DNA of 64,000 nt, from assembly GCA_015065605.1 (NCBI GenBank), contig SVPZ01000009.1, positions 1 to 64,000 of the forward strand, read 5' to 3'. The notes beneath the pieces were generated by a model, which saw only the letters and a list, made by a program, of their open reading frames with translations, was not told where the DNA came from and did no database searches. Below are positions 26,089-34,788 of this stretch, piece by piece; position 1 is the first letter of the stretch; every line of letters begins with the position of its first letter. The position numbers and the translations under genes were made by a program. Origin of the DNA: Oscillospiraceae bacterium. GTDB lineage: Bacteria; Bacillota; Clostridia; Oscillospirales; Acutalibacteraceae.

Positions 26089-27816
26089 TTATTCAGATGT
26101 TGTCTGTTCACCCGATGACGTAGTGTTGTTGTCGGTTTCATTGCCTGTTTCGTTAGAGCGAACTGAACTGTAATAAATTATGATTTTATCGTCAGGACTT
26201 AAACTGTCGCCTGCCTGTGGGTCGGATTTAACTACGTAATGATAGCCTACAGTATGGTCTTCGATTTCATAAAACGTAATGTTTTTGTAGTTAAAGCCTG
26301 CTTTAAACAGGGTGATAAGCGCTTCCTCATAACTTTGACCGCTAAGGTCGGGCATTATAAGTACATCGGGGCCAAGACTTAAGGTTACGTAAATGGTGGT
26401 GTCGCGCTTTACTTCACTGCCAGCCTTATAATCCTGATCAACGACTATTCCTGCTTCCTTGTTGGAATATTTTTTGCCAAGAACCTCAAATTTGAATTCG
26501 GGGTAGTTAGCCAAAAGGTCGTCAAAGGTTAATTCGCCCGAAGAAAAATCGGGAACGGTTATAAGAAGCTCGTCACTCTGTGAAGGTGTAGAACTGCTTT
26601 CTTCACTTGAGGAACTGATTGTTGAACTGTCAATATCACTGCTGTTTGCCGAACTGCCTCTGGAAGGCAAGAAATCCACGAAGAACCATACCACTAACGC
26701 TATGAATATTATTGCGGCGGCGGTTATTACTGCCGCTAATATTGCGGCTTTTTTTGCGGAATTATCCTTTTTCTTTGAAGAAACCTGAACGGGAAGAGCG
26801 GTTTTAACGCTTTTCTCTTTTTCGGTTTTCGGGGTAATTGCCGCAAAGCTTGTGGTCATATCAATAGCGGGAGAAATATCAATTTTCAGTTCTTCCATAT
26901 TTGCCGTACGGTTTTCTTTGGTAATCTGCAAGGCGTTTGCAAGTGTGGTAAGAACGGGAGCGGGTAGGGTTTCAGCAACCTTTGCGGGTACGTTCATTTT
27001 ATCGTCGGTAACCCTTTCGTTTGCTTCGGGCAATGCGGAACCGATAAGTACGCGGAAAAGGGTGGCGGCAAAGCCGTAAACGTCGGTAGCCTCGTTAACC
27101 TGACCGTCGAAAAGTCCGTACTGTTCTGCGGCGGCATAGCCGGGGAATAACTGCGCGTTTATGGGGCTTCCCGCTTTTCTGAGCTTTGATATGGCAAAAC
27201 CGCTGAGTCTTAACTTGCCGTCTCTGCCTACTATAACCGTTTCGGGAGAAATACCGCCGTGAATTATTCCTGCTTTATGAAGGGCGGAAATAGCCGAAAC
27301 AAGAGGCATAAACAAAGCCTTGGACTGTTCCCAGGAAAGAGTTCCGCCGTTTCTGAGTAAAAATTCTCTGAGGGTAATTCCCTGAGTTGCTTTTGATATT
27401 ACGTATGCGGTATTGTTACATTCAATAACGTCGCAAACCTGAGGCGCTGCGGCAATCTTTAATTCCTTTAACTTTTTGGCAAGTTCAACGAAATCAAGGA
27501 GCGCGGCGTTATAATTAAATTCATTGCCTTGAGTAACGATGCATTTAAGATGCTCGTCACGTTTGGCAAGAGGGGTGGGGAAAAATTCGCGGATGTTTAT
27601 TATAGCGTTATTTTCACTGTCCCAACCGATGTAGGTAATTCCTTCGCCATTTATTTCAAGTGCTTTACCAACTATGTATTTGCCTTGTATGCGGGCTTTA
27701 ATAGGTAGAGTGCCAAAGGGATTAAGAGCAGAAGCGTTATGTGAGCAGATAGGACAAATTTCCTCTCCGCCGTTATCGTTCATACATCCCATACAAAGTC
27801 TGTCGAAAGTCAGCAT
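26089..27816 (-). CDS. Ser/Thr kinase-like protein with PASTA domains, predicted pseudokinase
   Basis: 575 residues. A zinc ribbon (Cys8, Cys11, Cys21, Cys24) is followed by a kinase-like domain at ~40-310, a TM helix at ~365-390, and two PASTA domains outside (each with PDFSSGELTFDDLL- or PDLSGQSYEEAL-type openings). Key kinase residues are altered: the beta3 Lys is Arg76 (INIREFFP where active relatives have IKEYFP), the HRD catalytic Asp is Gly188 (IHGGISPET) and the DFG Asp is Ser205 (LSGFAIS). So phosphotransfer is unlikely. It may act as a sensor of peptidoglycan fragments or as an allosteric partner of another kinase. It is followed (upstream on the plus strand) by a phosphoesterase and a cell-wall protein gene. 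Confidence 0.85.
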   Translation of the reverse strand: MLTFDRLCMGCMNDNGGEEICPICSHNASALNPFGTLPIKARIQGKYIVGKALEINGEGITYIGWDSENNAIINIREFFPTPLAKRDEHLKCIVTQGNEFNYNAALLDFVELAKKLKELKIAAAPQVCDVIECNNTAYVISKATQGITLREFLLRNGGTLSWEQSKALFMPLVSAISALHKAGIIHGGISPETVIVGRDGKLRLSGFAISKLRKAGSPINAQLFPGYAAAEQYGLFDGQVNEATDVYGFAATLFRVLIGSALPEANERVTDDKMNVPAKVAETLPAPVLTTLANALQITKENRTANMEELKIDISPAIDMTTSFAAITPKTEKEKSVKTALPVQVSSKKKDNSAKKAAILAAVITAAAIIFIALVVWFFVDFLPSRGSSANSSDIDSSTISSSSEESSSTPSQSDELLITVPDFSSGELTFDDLLANYPEFKFEVLGKKYSNKEAGIVVDQDYKAGSEVKRDTTIYVTLSLGPDVLIMPDLSGQSYEEALITLFKAGFNYKNITFYEIEDHTVGYHYVVKSDPQAGDSLSPDDKIIIYYSSVRSNETGNETDNNTTSSGEQTTSE

Positions 27817-27875
27817 ATAATGGTTCCTTTCTTAAAGAGTTTTAGTATTTGCTTATTATATCATAAATTGAAGTT

Positions 27876-28550
27876 TTATTCAAGTGGGGTTAAATTTTTG
27901 AAGACACAGGAGTGCTTGGGCGTAATCATTCTGTCTTCGTGAAGTGAACCGAAATACCAATGCTTAAAGGAACAAAGACGGCTGATTTTATCAAAATAAC
28001 CGTTTATTTTTGTAATAAGCTCGGTTTCGCCTCTGCGAAGCTGCATTGCGCTTTTAACGGGGGAGGGCGGTTCGTGGGTGAGAATATAATCGACGCATCT
28101 GTCGTTTTCATCAAGAATTTTAGCGCCCTGCGCCATTTCCTCAGGCGTAGCAAGTTCCTCGCGCCACCACTTTCCGCTTACGACGCGCATATCCTTATCT
28201 ACACTTTCGCCGCCGCCGAAGGTAAAGATTTTTTTGCCTTCAACCGTATATATCTGTCCGCGGCAAAGATGAATGAGATTTCGGTCTATTCGGTGAATAA
28301 GTCCGCCCTTCCAGACGGTTTTTCTGCCACGGTTTATAATATCGAAGTTATCGTGGGTGCCGTCAAGAAAAGCAACGGTATATTTTCTGCTTCCAAGATA
28401 CTTTATAACGTCTTTTTCGTCCTTGTCACCGTTCCATAAAAAACCGAAGTCGCCGCAGACGATAACGGTATCACCTGCTTTTAACTTTGTCCATTGTCTG
28501 TCAAAAAGACGGTCAATATCTCCGTGCATATCGCCCGTTACGTAAACCAA
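27876..28550 (-). CDS. Calcineurin-like metallophosphoesterase
   Basis: About 224 residues. The dinuclear-metal motifs are all present: GDMHGD, CGDFGFLW, GTHDN (Thr in place of Asn in GNHD), LTHEPP and the distal GSLHED. It should hydrolyse a phosphoester in the cytoplasm; substrate unknown. The gene starts with TTG. I prefer 28550 because AGAGGTGA lies 6 bases before it; a TTG at 28556 sits too close to the site. It is divergent from the D,D-carboxypeptidase-like gene. Confidence 0.85.
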   Translation of the reverse strand: MVYVTGDMHGDIDRLFDRQWTKLKAGDTVIVCGDFGFLWNGDKDEKDVIKYLGSRKYTVAFLDGTHDNFDIINRGRKTVWKGGLIHRIDRNLIHLCRGQIYTVEGKKIFTFGGGESVDKDMRVVSGKWWREELATPEEMAQGAKILDENDRCVDYILTHEPPSPVKSAMQLRRGETELITKINGYFDKISRLCSFKHWYFGSLHEDRMITPKHSCVFKNLTPLE

Positions 28551-28654
28551 AATCAATCACCTCTTTTTTATTTAAAAATACTTTTATTTCCAATATGTTT
28601 GTAGTATAATAATTATATGTAAATACATTATACTACATTTCGGGAGAATTTGCT

Positions 28655-30058
28655 ATGAAAAAACTAATTTTTTCTGTAGTTTTAATAATTTCTTTGCTTT
28701 TTTCGTCAATTTTACCGGTAAACGCCTTTGAAATCACCTCATTTGAGGTGCCGGGGGAAGCAGCTGCGCTTGTAAGTCTTGATACAGGAGAGGTGCTTTA
28801 CGGAAAAAATATGGACAAAAAGGTATATCCTGCTTCAATGGTGCAGATTATGGCGGCTGTCGTAATACTCGAAAACGTGCCCGACCTTGAAAATTTTAAG
28901 GTTACGATGACCGAGAGCGCCTACAATAATATTTTAGGCACAGGCTCTGCAATTCTTCATTTAAAAATCGGTGAAGAATTAAACGGTAAGGATGCTCTTG
29001 CCGCAATGCTTGTTTCCTCTGCAGGCGACGTAATTTATGCCTATTGCGAGGCGGTGGCGGGCAGTATTGACGGTTTTGTTAAAATGATGAATGATAAAGC
29101 AAACGCTATGGGGCTTAGCGGCACCCATTTTACAAACCCCATAGGTCTTCACGATAAGAATAACTATACTACCGTAAACGATATTATTACCCTTACAAAA
29201 TATGCAATTGAAACCTATCCCGTATTCAGCGAAATAACGAGCAAATCCCGTTATAAAATGGCGGCTACTAATATGAGGGATGAAAGGACCATAGTTACCA
29301 CTAATTTCCTTGTGGATACCAGCACCAACTACTATTATACCTATTGCACGGGCACCAAAACGGGTTATACCGACGAGGCGGGAAGATGTGTTACCGCTAC
29401 CGCTTCTTATAACGGTTATAAATATCTTGCCGTGCTTATGGGCTGTCCTTCGGGCGCTACAAGAGTAGAATTTACCGCCGCCCGTCAGATGTTCCGTTGG
29501 GCTTTTAATAATTTTGAGTATAAAGCCATACTTGATACCGCTTCTCCCGTAGCAGAAATGCCCCTTCGTCTTTCAATGCAAAAAGATTACGTGGCGCTTT
29601 ATCCCGAAAAACAGCTTACATCAATTTTACCTAAGGAAGCGGATAATTCTACCATCATAATAAATCCCACCCTTAAAAAGAAAAGCGTTGACGCTCCCGT
29701 TAAAAAGGGCGACGTGTTGGGAACTGCCGAAATTCTGTATGCCGAACAGGTTATAGGAAATGTAAATCTTGTTGCAGGAGAAGACGTTTCCGCTAACGGA
29801 CTGTTAAAGTTCTTTGATATAATAAGAAAAATATTTACTTCTCTTGTTTTTAAGATTATTTTAATCCTTATAGTTCTTTGCGTGGCTATATTCTCTTCTT
29901 ACGTCGTTTATATTAATACTAAGGATAAAAAACGCAAAAGAAGGGTAAAATATATTCCGTATGACGAAGAAAAAGAACTTTTGAAAAAGGAAAAAATCCG
30001 CAAAAAAAGAGAAAAAGCAGGTAGGCCTGAATATAAAGGAGATATAGACGATGAATAA
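28655..30058 (+). CDS. D,D-carboxypeptidase-like (PBP5/S11 family) membrane protein with altered active site
   Basis: 467 residues. Signal peptide 1-24 (ends VNA), S11 transpeptidase-like domain at ~30-275, a PBP5-C-like beta domain at ~290-375, and a C-terminal TM helix with a basic cytoplasmic tail. The family motif SxxK reads Ser61-Met-Val-Gln64 (the lysine is Gln) and the SxN motif reads SAG instead of SGN. Only KTG (TGTKTGYTD) is intact. Loss of the general-base Lys should abolish D-Ala release, so the protein is probably a peptidoglycan-binding or regulatory homologue. It overlaps the next gene by 8 bases. Confidence 0.88.
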   Translation: MKKLIFSVVLIISLLFSSILPVNAFEITSFEVPGEAAALVSLDTGEVLYGKNMDKKVYPASMVQIMAAVVILENVPDLENFKVTMTESAYNNILGTGSAILHLKIGEELNGKDALAAMLVSSAGDVIYAYCEAVAGSIDGFVKMMNDKANAMGLSGTHFTNPIGLHDKNNYTTVNDIITLTKYAIETYPVFSEITSKSRYKMAATNMRDERTIVTTNFLVDTSTNYYYTYCTGTKTGYTDEAGRCVTATASYNGYKYLAVLMGCPSGATRVEFTAARQMFRWAFNNFEYKAILDTASPVAEMPLRLSMQKDYVALYPEKQLTSILPKEADNSTIIINPTLKKKSVDAPVKKGDVLGTAEILYAEQVIGNVNLVAGEDVSANGLLKFFDIIRKIFTSLVFKIILILIVLCVAIFSSYVVYINTKDKKRKRRVKYIPYDEEKELLKKEKIRKKREKAGRPEYKGDIDDE

Positions 30059-31688
30059 ATTTTTGAAAGGTTTTATAAAAACTCTCGTAATATTAGCCGT
30101 AGTATTTTTAGAATATTGGTTTTTGCTCCCTCCCATAAATCTTCGCAGTACAGCCTTTTATTTCTTTATAGCAGTCGTTACCGTTACCGCTTTTGTGATA
30201 GGCAGAATAGGTAATCTGTTTTCTGCAGCAAAGACCGTTAAAGAGGTAAACGTTAATAACGTTAAAACGTTAAGCATAGGCAACTTTAAAGGTCTTAAAT
30301 TATCCACTAAAACAACTGTTATAATCTGTCTTTTGTTGGCAGTTTTGGTTTTGGTGGGTAATATAATAGGTGCAAAAATTTTCAACGCTTCGAAATATAA
30401 CACTCTTATTACCTTTAACGACGGCGATTTCGTAAAGGAAGTAAGCGAGATAGGTATGGACCAGATTCCCGTGGTTGACCGCGATACCGCTTCGCGTTTG
30501 GGTCAGAGAAAACTGGGTGAAATGTCCGACCTTGTTTCACAGTTCGAAATCGAAGAAATTTACACTCAGATAAATTATAAGGGAAGACCCGTCAGAGTAA
30601 CGCCTCTTCGCTACGGCGATGTAATAAAATGGCTTAATAACAGAAAGCAGGGTATTCCCGCCTATATCACCGTTGATATGGCTTCTCAGGACACGGCGCT
30701 TATCAGACTGGATAACGGTATAAAATATTCAAAAAGCGAATATTTTATGAGAAACGTTGAAAGAAAATTGCGTTTTGACTATCCCACAAAAATATTCGAC
30801 GATATTTCCTTCGAGATTGACGATAACGGAACTCCGTATTGGGTGGCTTCAACCGTAGAGTTCAGAATAGGTCTTTTCAGCGGTAGAGACATCGGCGGTG
30901 CAGTGCTTATGAACGCCGTGACGGGAGAAAGTAAGTATTATACATTAAGCGAAATTCCCTCTTGGGTGGATCAGGTGTTCAGTTCAGCTATGGTTTTAAA
31001 TCAACTTGATTATAACGGAAAATACCGTTCGGGTTGGCTTAATTCCATTATAGGTCAAAAGGGCGTTATAGCCACCACCGACGGTTATAACTATCTTGCG
31101 ATTAACGACGACGTATGGCTTTATACAGGTATTACCTCGGTTACAAGCGACGAATCAAACATCGGCTTCGTGCTTACTAATCTTCGTACCAAGGAAACGA
31201 AATACTACCCACTGCCCGGCGCTGAAGAATATTCTGCTATGAGCTCTGCGCAGGGTCAGGTACAGCATCTCGGTTATAAGGCAACCTTCCCGATATTGCT
31301 TAACGTTGCAGAGCGTCCAAGTTATTTTATGTCACTAAAAGATTCGGCGGGACTTGTTAAAATGTACGCCTTCGTTGACGTACAGCAGTATCAGATAGTA
31401 GGTACGGGAAATACCGTTGAGGAAAGCCGTATAGATTATCTTAACAAGCTTAAAAAGAACGACGTTACTTTAAGCGAAGAAAAAAATGAAAATATAAGCG
31501 GAACGGTTCTTGAGATAGGAAGCGCCGTTATGGATGGAAATACCTGCTATTTTGTAACCCTTGAAGGAAACGATAAGGTGTTTATCCTTCCCGTAACACT
31601 TTCAGACCGACTTCCGTTCTTGAAAACAGGCGACGTCATTACCGTTCATTTTAATCAGAGCGAAGTAACAAAGGTAGAATTTAACTAA
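30051..31688 (+). CDS. Uncharacterised membrane-anchored protein
   Basis: 545 residues with three hydrophobic segments in the first ~115 (around 10-28, 34-51 and 88-108) and a large non-cytoplasmic beta-rich remainder that includes a terminal OB-like segment (GDVITVHF). I do not recognise a named domain. Its overlap with the preceding carboxypeptidase-like gene indicates co-translation, so a role in the envelope with that protein is plausible. Similar long anchored proteins occur in Clostridia without a known role. Confidence 0.7.
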   Translation: MNKFLKGFIKTLVILAVVFLEYWFLLPPINLRSTAFYFFIAVVTVTAFVIGRIGNLFSAAKTVKEVNVNNVKTLSIGNFKGLKLSTKTTVIICLLLAVLVLVGNIIGAKIFNASKYNTLITFNDGDFVKEVSEIGMDQIPVVDRDTASRLGQRKLGEMSDLVSQFEIEEIYTQINYKGRPVRVTPLRYGDVIKWLNNRKQGIPAYITVDMASQDTALIRLDNGIKYSKSEYFMRNVERKLRFDYPTKIFDDISFEIDDNGTPYWVASTVEFRIGLFSGRDIGGAVLMNAVTGESKYYTLSEIPSWVDQVFSSAMVLNQLDYNGKYRSGWLNSIIGQKGVIATTDGYNYLAINDDVWLYTGITSVTSDESNIGFVLTNLRTKETKYYPLPGAEEYSAMSSAQGQVQHLGYKATFPILLNVAERPSYFMSLKDSAGLVKMYAFVDVQQYQIVGTGNTVEESRIDYLNKLKKNDVTLSEEKNENISGTVLEIGSAVMDGNTCYFVTLEGNDKVFILPVTLSDRLPFLKTGDVITVHFNQSEVTKVEFN

Positions 31689-31742
31689 AAAATCACCTAA
31701 TATAAGTGGTATAAAGGTATATACTACTTTAGGGTGAAGAAA

Positions 31743-32405
31743 ATGGTCAATATTATAGCGGCGACTGAAGTATTGCTGATTTCTTTACTTCTTCGCCGCT
31801 TTTTTAATTTAAAAGAAAAACAAAGAGGAAAAATTACCGATTTTTTGTGCCTTTGCTTACTGCTCTTTAATTTAACTAAATATATATCCCAAAGCGTTAT
31901 GCTCGGAAAACCCAGTATCCCCGTGGAATTTTCGGCGGTAGCATATTTTTTGGTACCTGCGATAATTATACTGAGAATCTCTTTTTTAAGGGTGTGGGCG
32001 GTATATTCCTCGCTTCTTGCAGGAAGCGGATATTTTTTCGTTTTTTCTCTTTTCGGAAGTAAAATATACGAAAATTATTCGGTTGATAAAATCGCATCTG
32101 CCCTTATTTGTCACGGTATTTTGCTTTTTATTGGACTAAGTCAACTTTCTTTTAAGAAATTTTCGGTTTATTCGGGGTGGATACTTTCTCTTGGACTTTG
32201 CTTTTGCGTTTTTCACGCCCTTAATATGAGTAGCGTTGCCGTTAATCTTCGAGGAGTATTTATGTACGAACTTATTTTCGGTTTTGCAGCCGTTGATTTA
32301 TTTGGAAAAATGATACTTCCTATTTATTACTTTTTGGTTTTTGCAGTATTCTCCTTTTCTTTTTTCGTTTTTTATAAACTTAATTCTCGTTTTGCAAAAA
32401 AATAA
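31743..32405 (+). CDS. Uncharacterised polytopic membrane protein
   Basis: 220 residues, six or seven hydrophobic segments, short loops. I start at ATG 31743 because AGGGTGA lies 5 bases upstream. Charged residues are few (LLRRFFNLKEKQRGK near the N-terminus, positive inside). The layout recalls the YwaF type of small integral membrane proteins, but that is a weak resemblance. Follows the anchored protein by ~54 bases. Confidence 0.6.
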   Translation: MVNIIAATEVLLISLLLRRFFNLKEKQRGKITDFLCLCLLLFNLTKYISQSVMLGKPSIPVEFSAVAYFLVPAIIILRISFLRVWAVYSSLLAGSGYFFVFSLFGSKIYENYSVDKIASALICHGILLFIGLSQLSFKKFSVYSGWILSLGLCFCVFHALNMSSVAVNLRGVFMYELIFGFAAVDLFGKMILPIYYFLVFAVFSFSFFVFYKLNSRFAKK

Positions 32406-32433
32406 TCCGTGATACTTAACGTACCACGGATTT
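32402..32433. terminator. Terminator between convergent genes
   Basis: Imperfect stem AATCCGTG...CACGGATT around TACTTAACGTA, followed by T-rich sequence, between the membrane protein gene and the NSS transporter gene. Confidence 0.7.
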
Positions 32434-32443
32434 TATTTTTATA

Positions 32444-33802
32444 TTATACCTTTGTATAGCCTAATGCTTCACGTACTGAGAAGACCAAAATAAGAACTAT
32501 GCAAATAGGAGCAATATAGCGGATAACTATTGTGAAAAGACGCTTTCCGCTGAACTTGCCCGAAAGCTCCGCCTCTTCGATTAAAGCTTTTGGCTTGATA
32601 ACGTAACCTACGAATATACAGGTCAAAAGAGCAACTATAGGCATAAGCACGCTGTTGCTTATAAAGTCGAAGAAATCAAGGAAGCTAAAGCCTAAAAGTT
32701 TTACGCTGTCCCATACGCCCGTTACACCGTTGCCGAGAGCAGAGGGAATACCTAATACAATACAAAGCAAGAATACTAAAAGACAAGCAAGCTTGCGGTT
32801 TAACTTTGTTCTGTCGCAAACAAAGGATACTACCGTTTCCATAAGAGAAATGGAAGAAGTAAGGGCGGCAAACAGTACCATTATAAAGAAGAGAAGTCCG
32901 ATAATGGCGCCGCCGGGCATTTTGTCAAACACCTTGGGGAGAGTCATAAACATAAGACCTGCGCCCTTATTGATGTTTTCTGCGCCCGAGAAAGCAAATA
33001 CGGCGGGAACTACCATAAGACCTGCAAGAAAAGCTATACCGGTATCAAAGATTTCAACCTGATGCACAGCAGAGGAAACGCTAACGTCCTTCTTCATATA
33101 AGAACCGTAGGTAATCATAATACCCATGGCAAGACTCATTGAATAGAAGAGCTGTCCCATAGCGCCAAGCACCGTGGTAGCTGAAAACTGACTGAAATCG
33201 GGAACGAGGTAGTATTTAACACCCTCAATAGCGCCGGGCATACAAATAGTATATATAGCGATAAATATAATAAGTATAACAAGGGCAGGCATAAGGATTT
33301 TGCTAACCTTTTCAATACCCTTTTCAACACCCAAAAGAACAACGACTGCAGTTAAAGCAAGGAACAAGAGGAACCAACCGATAGGCTGTGTGATTTGTCC
33401 CATATAGTTTGAAAAGTAGTTGCTGTCTGCCGCCGCTTTTGCACCGCCCGTTGAATAAGCAACAAGATATTTAATAATCCAACCGCCGATAACCGAGTAA
33501 TAGGGAAGAATTATAACGGGAACAAGAGCCGCAAGCCAACCCACAAAGGACCATTTTTTGTTTAAGGTGCTAAAGGCTTCAATAGCGCTTTTGCCTGTTT
33601 TTCTGCCGATAAGAATTTCGGCGCAGGAAAGGGCAAAACCAAAGGTAATAACCAATACAAAATAAACAAGCAGAAAAATACCGCCGCCGTATTTAGCAGT
33701 AAGATATGGAAAACGCCATATATTGCCAAGACCTACCGCGCTTCCTGCGGTGGCAAGAACAAATCCGAGTTTTCCCGAAAAGCTACTGCGTTTTTCACTC
33801 AT
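32444..33802 (-). CDS. Sodium-dependent transporter, NSS (SNF) family
   Basis: 452 residues with about 11-12 TM helices. The N-terminal signature GFVLATAGSAVGLGNIWRFPYL forms the sodium and substrate site in TM1 of LeuT-like transporters, followed by GGGIFLLVYF. The mid-protein segment AMGQLFYSMSLAMGIMITYGSY matches TM6-7, and the FAALTSSISLMETVVSF segment matches TM8 with Na2-site serines. Bacterial members import amino acids (Trp, Leu, Tyr or others). Monocistronic, with CGAAAGG upstream. Confidence 0.93.
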   Translation of the reverse strand: MSEKRSSFSGKLGFVLATAGSAVGLGNIWRFPYLTAKYGGGIFLLVYFVLVITFGFALSCAEILIGRKTGKSAIEAFSTLNKKWSFVGWLAALVPVIILPYYSVIGGWIIKYLVAYSTGGAKAAADSNYFSNYMGQITQPIGWFLLFLALTAVVVLLGVEKGIEKVSKILMPALVILIIFIAIYTICMPGAIEGVKYYLVPDFSQFSATTVLGAMGQLFYSMSLAMGIMITYGSYMKKDVSVSSAVHQVEIFDTGIAFLAGLMVVPAVFAFSGAENINKGAGLMFMTLPKVFDKMPGGAIIGLLFFIMVLFAALTSSISLMETVVSFVCDRTKLNRKLACLLVFLLCIVLGIPSALGNGVTGVWDSVKLLGFSFLDFFDFISNSVLMPIVALLTCIFVGYVIKPKALIEEAELSGKFSGKRLFTIVIRYIAPICIVLILVFSVREALGYTKV

Positions 33803-33988
33803 AATAACTCAAACCTTTCGAAAAAATTATATAGTAGTATTATGCCATATTTTGCCTTAAAAAGCAAGTAAAACTTCAACCTTAAACTGTTCTGGGATGA
33901 TTCTGTGTCCAAAAAAAGCAACAGTAAAAATATTTAACATAACTTTCACCTAAATTACTGATTATAGTTTGATATTTATATTATATTA

Positions 33989-34046
33989 TACCGCTAATAT
34001 CGGTAACTATCAAGTGTAATCGGTAGTTTTATCGTGAATATTACCG
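33989..34046. promoter_or_regulatory. Candidate operator with four CGGTA/TACCG half-sites
   Basis: TACCG (33989-33993) and CGGTA (34001-34005) form a palindrome with 7-bp spacing; another CGGTA (34021) and TACCG (34042) follow at helical spacings of 20-21 bases. They lie just upstream of the XRE regulator and could mediate autoregulation. The rest of the 33803-34085 gap is AT-rich with no gene seen. Confidence 0.55.
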
Positions 34047-34085
34047 CTTAAATTATTATACAATAACAAAGGTGAGGTGTTTACA

Positions 34086-34397
34086 ATGGATTTACAGTTT
34101 ATAAGAGACAGAATTTCGGTTTTAAGAATAAAAAAGAATGTATCTGAATATAGAATGAGTACAGATTTAGGACATAGCAAAAGTTATATTCAAAGTATTT
34201 CATCGGGCAGGTCTGTTCCGTCTTTAGGTGAATTTCTTTATATATGTGAATATCTCGGAGTGACACCGAAAGAATTTTTTGACGAAGATATAAAAGAGCC
34301 GCAACTTGTCAGTAAATTATATGAATTAACTAAGAATATGTCAGAAAAAGATTTAGAAGTGCTTATTAGTACTGCTAAACGACTTAATGACAGATAA
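34086..34397 (+). CDS. XRE-family HTH transcriptional regulator
   Basis: 103 residues. The helix-turn-helix lies at ~6-60 (SVLRIKKNVSEYRMSTDLG with LGHSKSYIQSISSGRSVPS as recognition helix), then a short dimerisation tail (VSKLYELTKNMSEKDLEVLI). Start is ATG 34086 after AAAGGTGAGG; the upstream GTG at 34077 is part of that site. It probably autoregulates through the half-sites upstream. No cognate partner gene is adjacent. Confidence 0.88.
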   Translation: MDLQFIRDRISVLRIKKNVSEYRMSTDLGHSKSYIQSISSGRSVPSLGEFLYICEYLGVTPKEFFDEDIKEPQLVSKLYELTKNMSEKDLEVLISTAKRLNDR

Positions 34398-34476
34398 AAC
34401 TAATTTCTTATATATTTTTATCAAAATTTGTGGCATAATTCCCTAGAACCTAGATCCTAAAAAATCGCACTTCTTT

Positions 34477-34752
34477 CGGGAGTTGTTCTTAGGGACAAAT
34501 AGGTTTTTCAGATAAATTTGTACGCTTTCTTGTTTTGAAAACTTGTAAGACACAAAGTATTACTGCGTTTTCGCAACTTCAAAATCGAAACAAATTTATT
34601 CTTACAAAACTGCTTGCACCTAAAAAAGATAAATTTTTAGTGGAATAAAAGGCGAAAAGCCGTGGTAATGCTGACGCATACCACGGCTTTTTAACACATT
34701 AGAACGCAAAAATTTGCTTTTTTAGGCATTTTATCCCTAAGAACAACTCCCG
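34477..34752. mobile_element. 276-bp MITE-like element with terminal inverted repeats
   Basis: Begins CGGGAGTTGTTCTTAGGGA and ends with its exact reverse complement, giving 19-bp perfect terminal inverted repeats. It codes for no protein. The right half (from 34620) is repeated in inverted orientation at 16090-16226. It contains a terminator hairpin (34655-34691). No obvious target-site duplication is visible. The 34398-34788 gap holds this element and nothing else I recognise. Confidence 0.7.
34655..34691. terminator. Terminator within the TIR element
   Basis: Stem AAAAGCCGTGGTA/TACCACGGCTTTT, the reverse complement of the one at 16155-16191. It sits between the convergent XRE and antiporter genes. 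Confidence 0.85.
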
Positions 34753-34788
34753 TTATAGGTCGACTGTGCTTTTTATAGAAATTTTAAA

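Noticed and set aside
28655..30058. Ordinary active D,D-carboxypeptidase (dacA)
   Set aside because: The SxxK lysine and the SxN asparagine are replaced, so the standard activity call is not supported.
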